A stretch of 6,835 nucleotides of DNA from Bacteroidales bacterium (GTDB taxonomy: Bacteria; Bacteroidota; Bacteroidia; Bacteroidales; UBA7960). The notes under the pieces are model-generated. The model was not told the origin of the DNA. It worked only from the letters and a program-made list of their open reading frames with translations, and made no database searches. A program made the position numbers and the translations under genes. This document shows, one piece after another, positions 5,950-6,835 of this stretch; position 1 is the stretch's first letter; every line of letters starts with the position of its first letter. The stretch lies in the NCBI GenBank assembly GCA_007131125.1, contig SLRE01000204.1, forward strand, positions 1 to 6,835, read 5' to 3'.

Positions 5950-6835
5950 ATGATAAAAATAACACTACCAGATAATTCCGTTAAAGAATTTCCCAAAGGG
6001 GTTACCGGTCTTGAAATTGCCCGAAGCATTTCGGAGGGGTTGGCGCGCAATGTGTTGTCCATTACCGTGAATGATGAGGTCTGGGATCTGGACAGGCCCA
6101 TAGAGCAGAATGCAAAGATTAAACTCAACACCTGGGACGACAAAGAAGGCCGCGCTACCATGTGGCATTCCTCGGCCCACATCATGGCCAGCGCCATCGA
6201 AGACCTTTATCCCGGCACAAAATTCGGCATCGGACCCGACGTAGAAAACGGGTTTTATTATGATATCGACCTGGGAGAGCACACTATTTCCAGCAACGAT
6301 TTTGAAAAAATAGAAAAAAGGATGCTGGAAATTGCCCGCGAAAAGCAGGAGTTCAGGCGAAAAGAAATCCCCAAAAAGGAAGCCCTGGAATATTATTCCA
6401 AAAAAGGCGATGAATACAAGGTTGACCTGATCAGCGATCTGGAAGACGGTACCATTAGCTTTTACGAGTCGGGCAATTTTACCGATTTGTGCAAAGGCCC
6501 GCATCTGGTGGATACCAGCCCCATCAAGGCTGTAAAACTGTTGAGCATTGCAGGGGCTTACTGGCGTGGAGATGAAAGCCGCAAGCAGCTGACCAGGGTT
6601 TACGGCATTACCTTTCCCAAGCAGAAAATGCTGAAGGAGTACCTTGAAATGCTTGAAGAGGCCAAAAAGCGCGACCACAGAAAGATCGGGCGGGAACTGG
6701 AACTTTTTGCCTTTTCTCAAAACGTGGGACAAGGGCTCCCGCTTTGGTTGCCAAAAGGGGCAGAGTTACGTGAAAACCTTGAAAAATTTCTGAAAAAGGT
6801 ACAGCGCAAAGCCGGCTACCAGCCCGTTATCTCCC
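5950..6835 (+). CDS. thrS: Threonyl-tRNA synthetase (3' partial)
   Basis: The first 295 residues of ThrS are present; the gene runs off the window and a full-length protein is normally about 640-650 residues. ThrS charges tRNA-Thr with threonine in the cytoplasm and removes mischarged serine. Residues 1-61 form the TGS domain (IKITLPDNSVKEF at the start). The editing domain follows, with the site residues His73 and His77 (WHSSAHIMAS), Cys181 and His185 (TDLCKGPHLVDT), which match E. coli positions 73, 77, 182 and 186 almost exactly. The linker RDHRKIGRELELF begins at about residue 241 and the early catalytic core (GLPLWLPKGAELRENLEKF) at about 262. The class II motifs 2 and 3 and the catalytic zinc ligands lie beyond the edge. 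The ATG at 5950 gives the normal N-terminus; no Shine-Dalgarno sequence is seen, as is common in this phylum. In many bacteria infC-rpmI-rplT follow thrS, but that cannot be checked here. Confidence 0.97.
   Translation, partial: MIKITLPDNSVKEFPKGVTGLEIARSISEGLARNVLSITVNDEVWDLDRPIEQNAKIKLNTWDDKEGRATMWHSSAHIMASAIEDLYPGTKFGIGPDVENGFYYDIDLGEHTISSNDFEKIEKRMLEIAREKQEFRRKEIPKKEALEYYSKKGDEYKVDLISDLEDGTISFYESGNFTDLCKGPHLVDTSPIKAVKLLSIAGAYWRGDESRKQLTRVYGITFPKQKMLKEYLEMLEEAKKRDHRKIGRELELFAFSQNVGQGLPLWLPKGAELRENLEKFLKKVQRKAGYQPVIS

Noticed and set aside
5965..6732. 255-codon open frame on the minus strand
   Set aside because: It lies wholly antisense to thrS, whose frame is unambiguous; the predicted protein resembles no family and its hydrophobic stretches are typical of reverse-complement translation.
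1..6835. A hidden novel multi-gene system such as defence or mobile-element cargo
   Set aside because: All sizeable genes belong to recognisable families with housekeeping or metabolic roles, orientation is mixed, and no transposase, integrase, repeat array or toxin-antitoxin pair is visible.

Overview
The window looks like ordinary chromosomal sequence from a member of the Bacteroidota (Bacteroidetes). The evidence is protein content typical of that phylum (a WbqC-like protein, a PgpH-type HD phosphohydrolase, a signal-less YkfC-type C40 peptidase and ThrS), start codons mostly lacking Shine-Dalgarno sequences, and a perfect match to the Bacteroidetes -7 promoter element TAnnTTTG just upstream of thrS. 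A more precise placement is not possible from this sequence alone.

Layout: (1) At the left edge is the 3' part of a plus-strand gene for a large CocE/NonD-type serine hydrolase. It has a CBM20/AMPK-like beta-sandwich module in front and a C-terminal membrane tail; its true start lies outside the window. (2) About 70 bp later comes a plus-strand WbqC-family gene. It converges with, and overlaps by 19 bp, (3) a long minus-strand gene for a seven-transmembrane HD-domain phosphohydrolase of the PgpH family, the probable cyclic-di-AMP phosphodiesterase. (4) A 157-bp AT-rich spacer separates the divergent 5' end of pgpH from a plus-strand NlpC/P60 (C40) peptidase gene with an SH3b domain and no signal peptide. 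(5) After a 101-bp gap holding a good promoter, thrS (threonyl-tRNA synthetase) begins and runs off the right edge; only its TGS, editing and early catalytic parts are present.

Functional links: PgpH and the C40 peptidase both touch cell-envelope homeostasis (cyclic-di-AMP turnover, and probable cytosolic trimming of recycled peptidoglycan peptides) and share a divergent control region, but nothing in the sequence proves co-regulation. thrS appears to be transcribed from its own promoter. The hydrolase and WbqC genes look like separate accessory or housekeeping functions.

I found no mobile elements, CRISPR arrays, tRNA/rRNA genes or frameshifts, and no evidence for a new multi-gene system. 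The points most worth checking are the domain architecture and membrane tail of the CocE-type hydrolase, the cytosolic muropeptidase prediction, and a long interrupted palindrome overlapping the thrS promoter.
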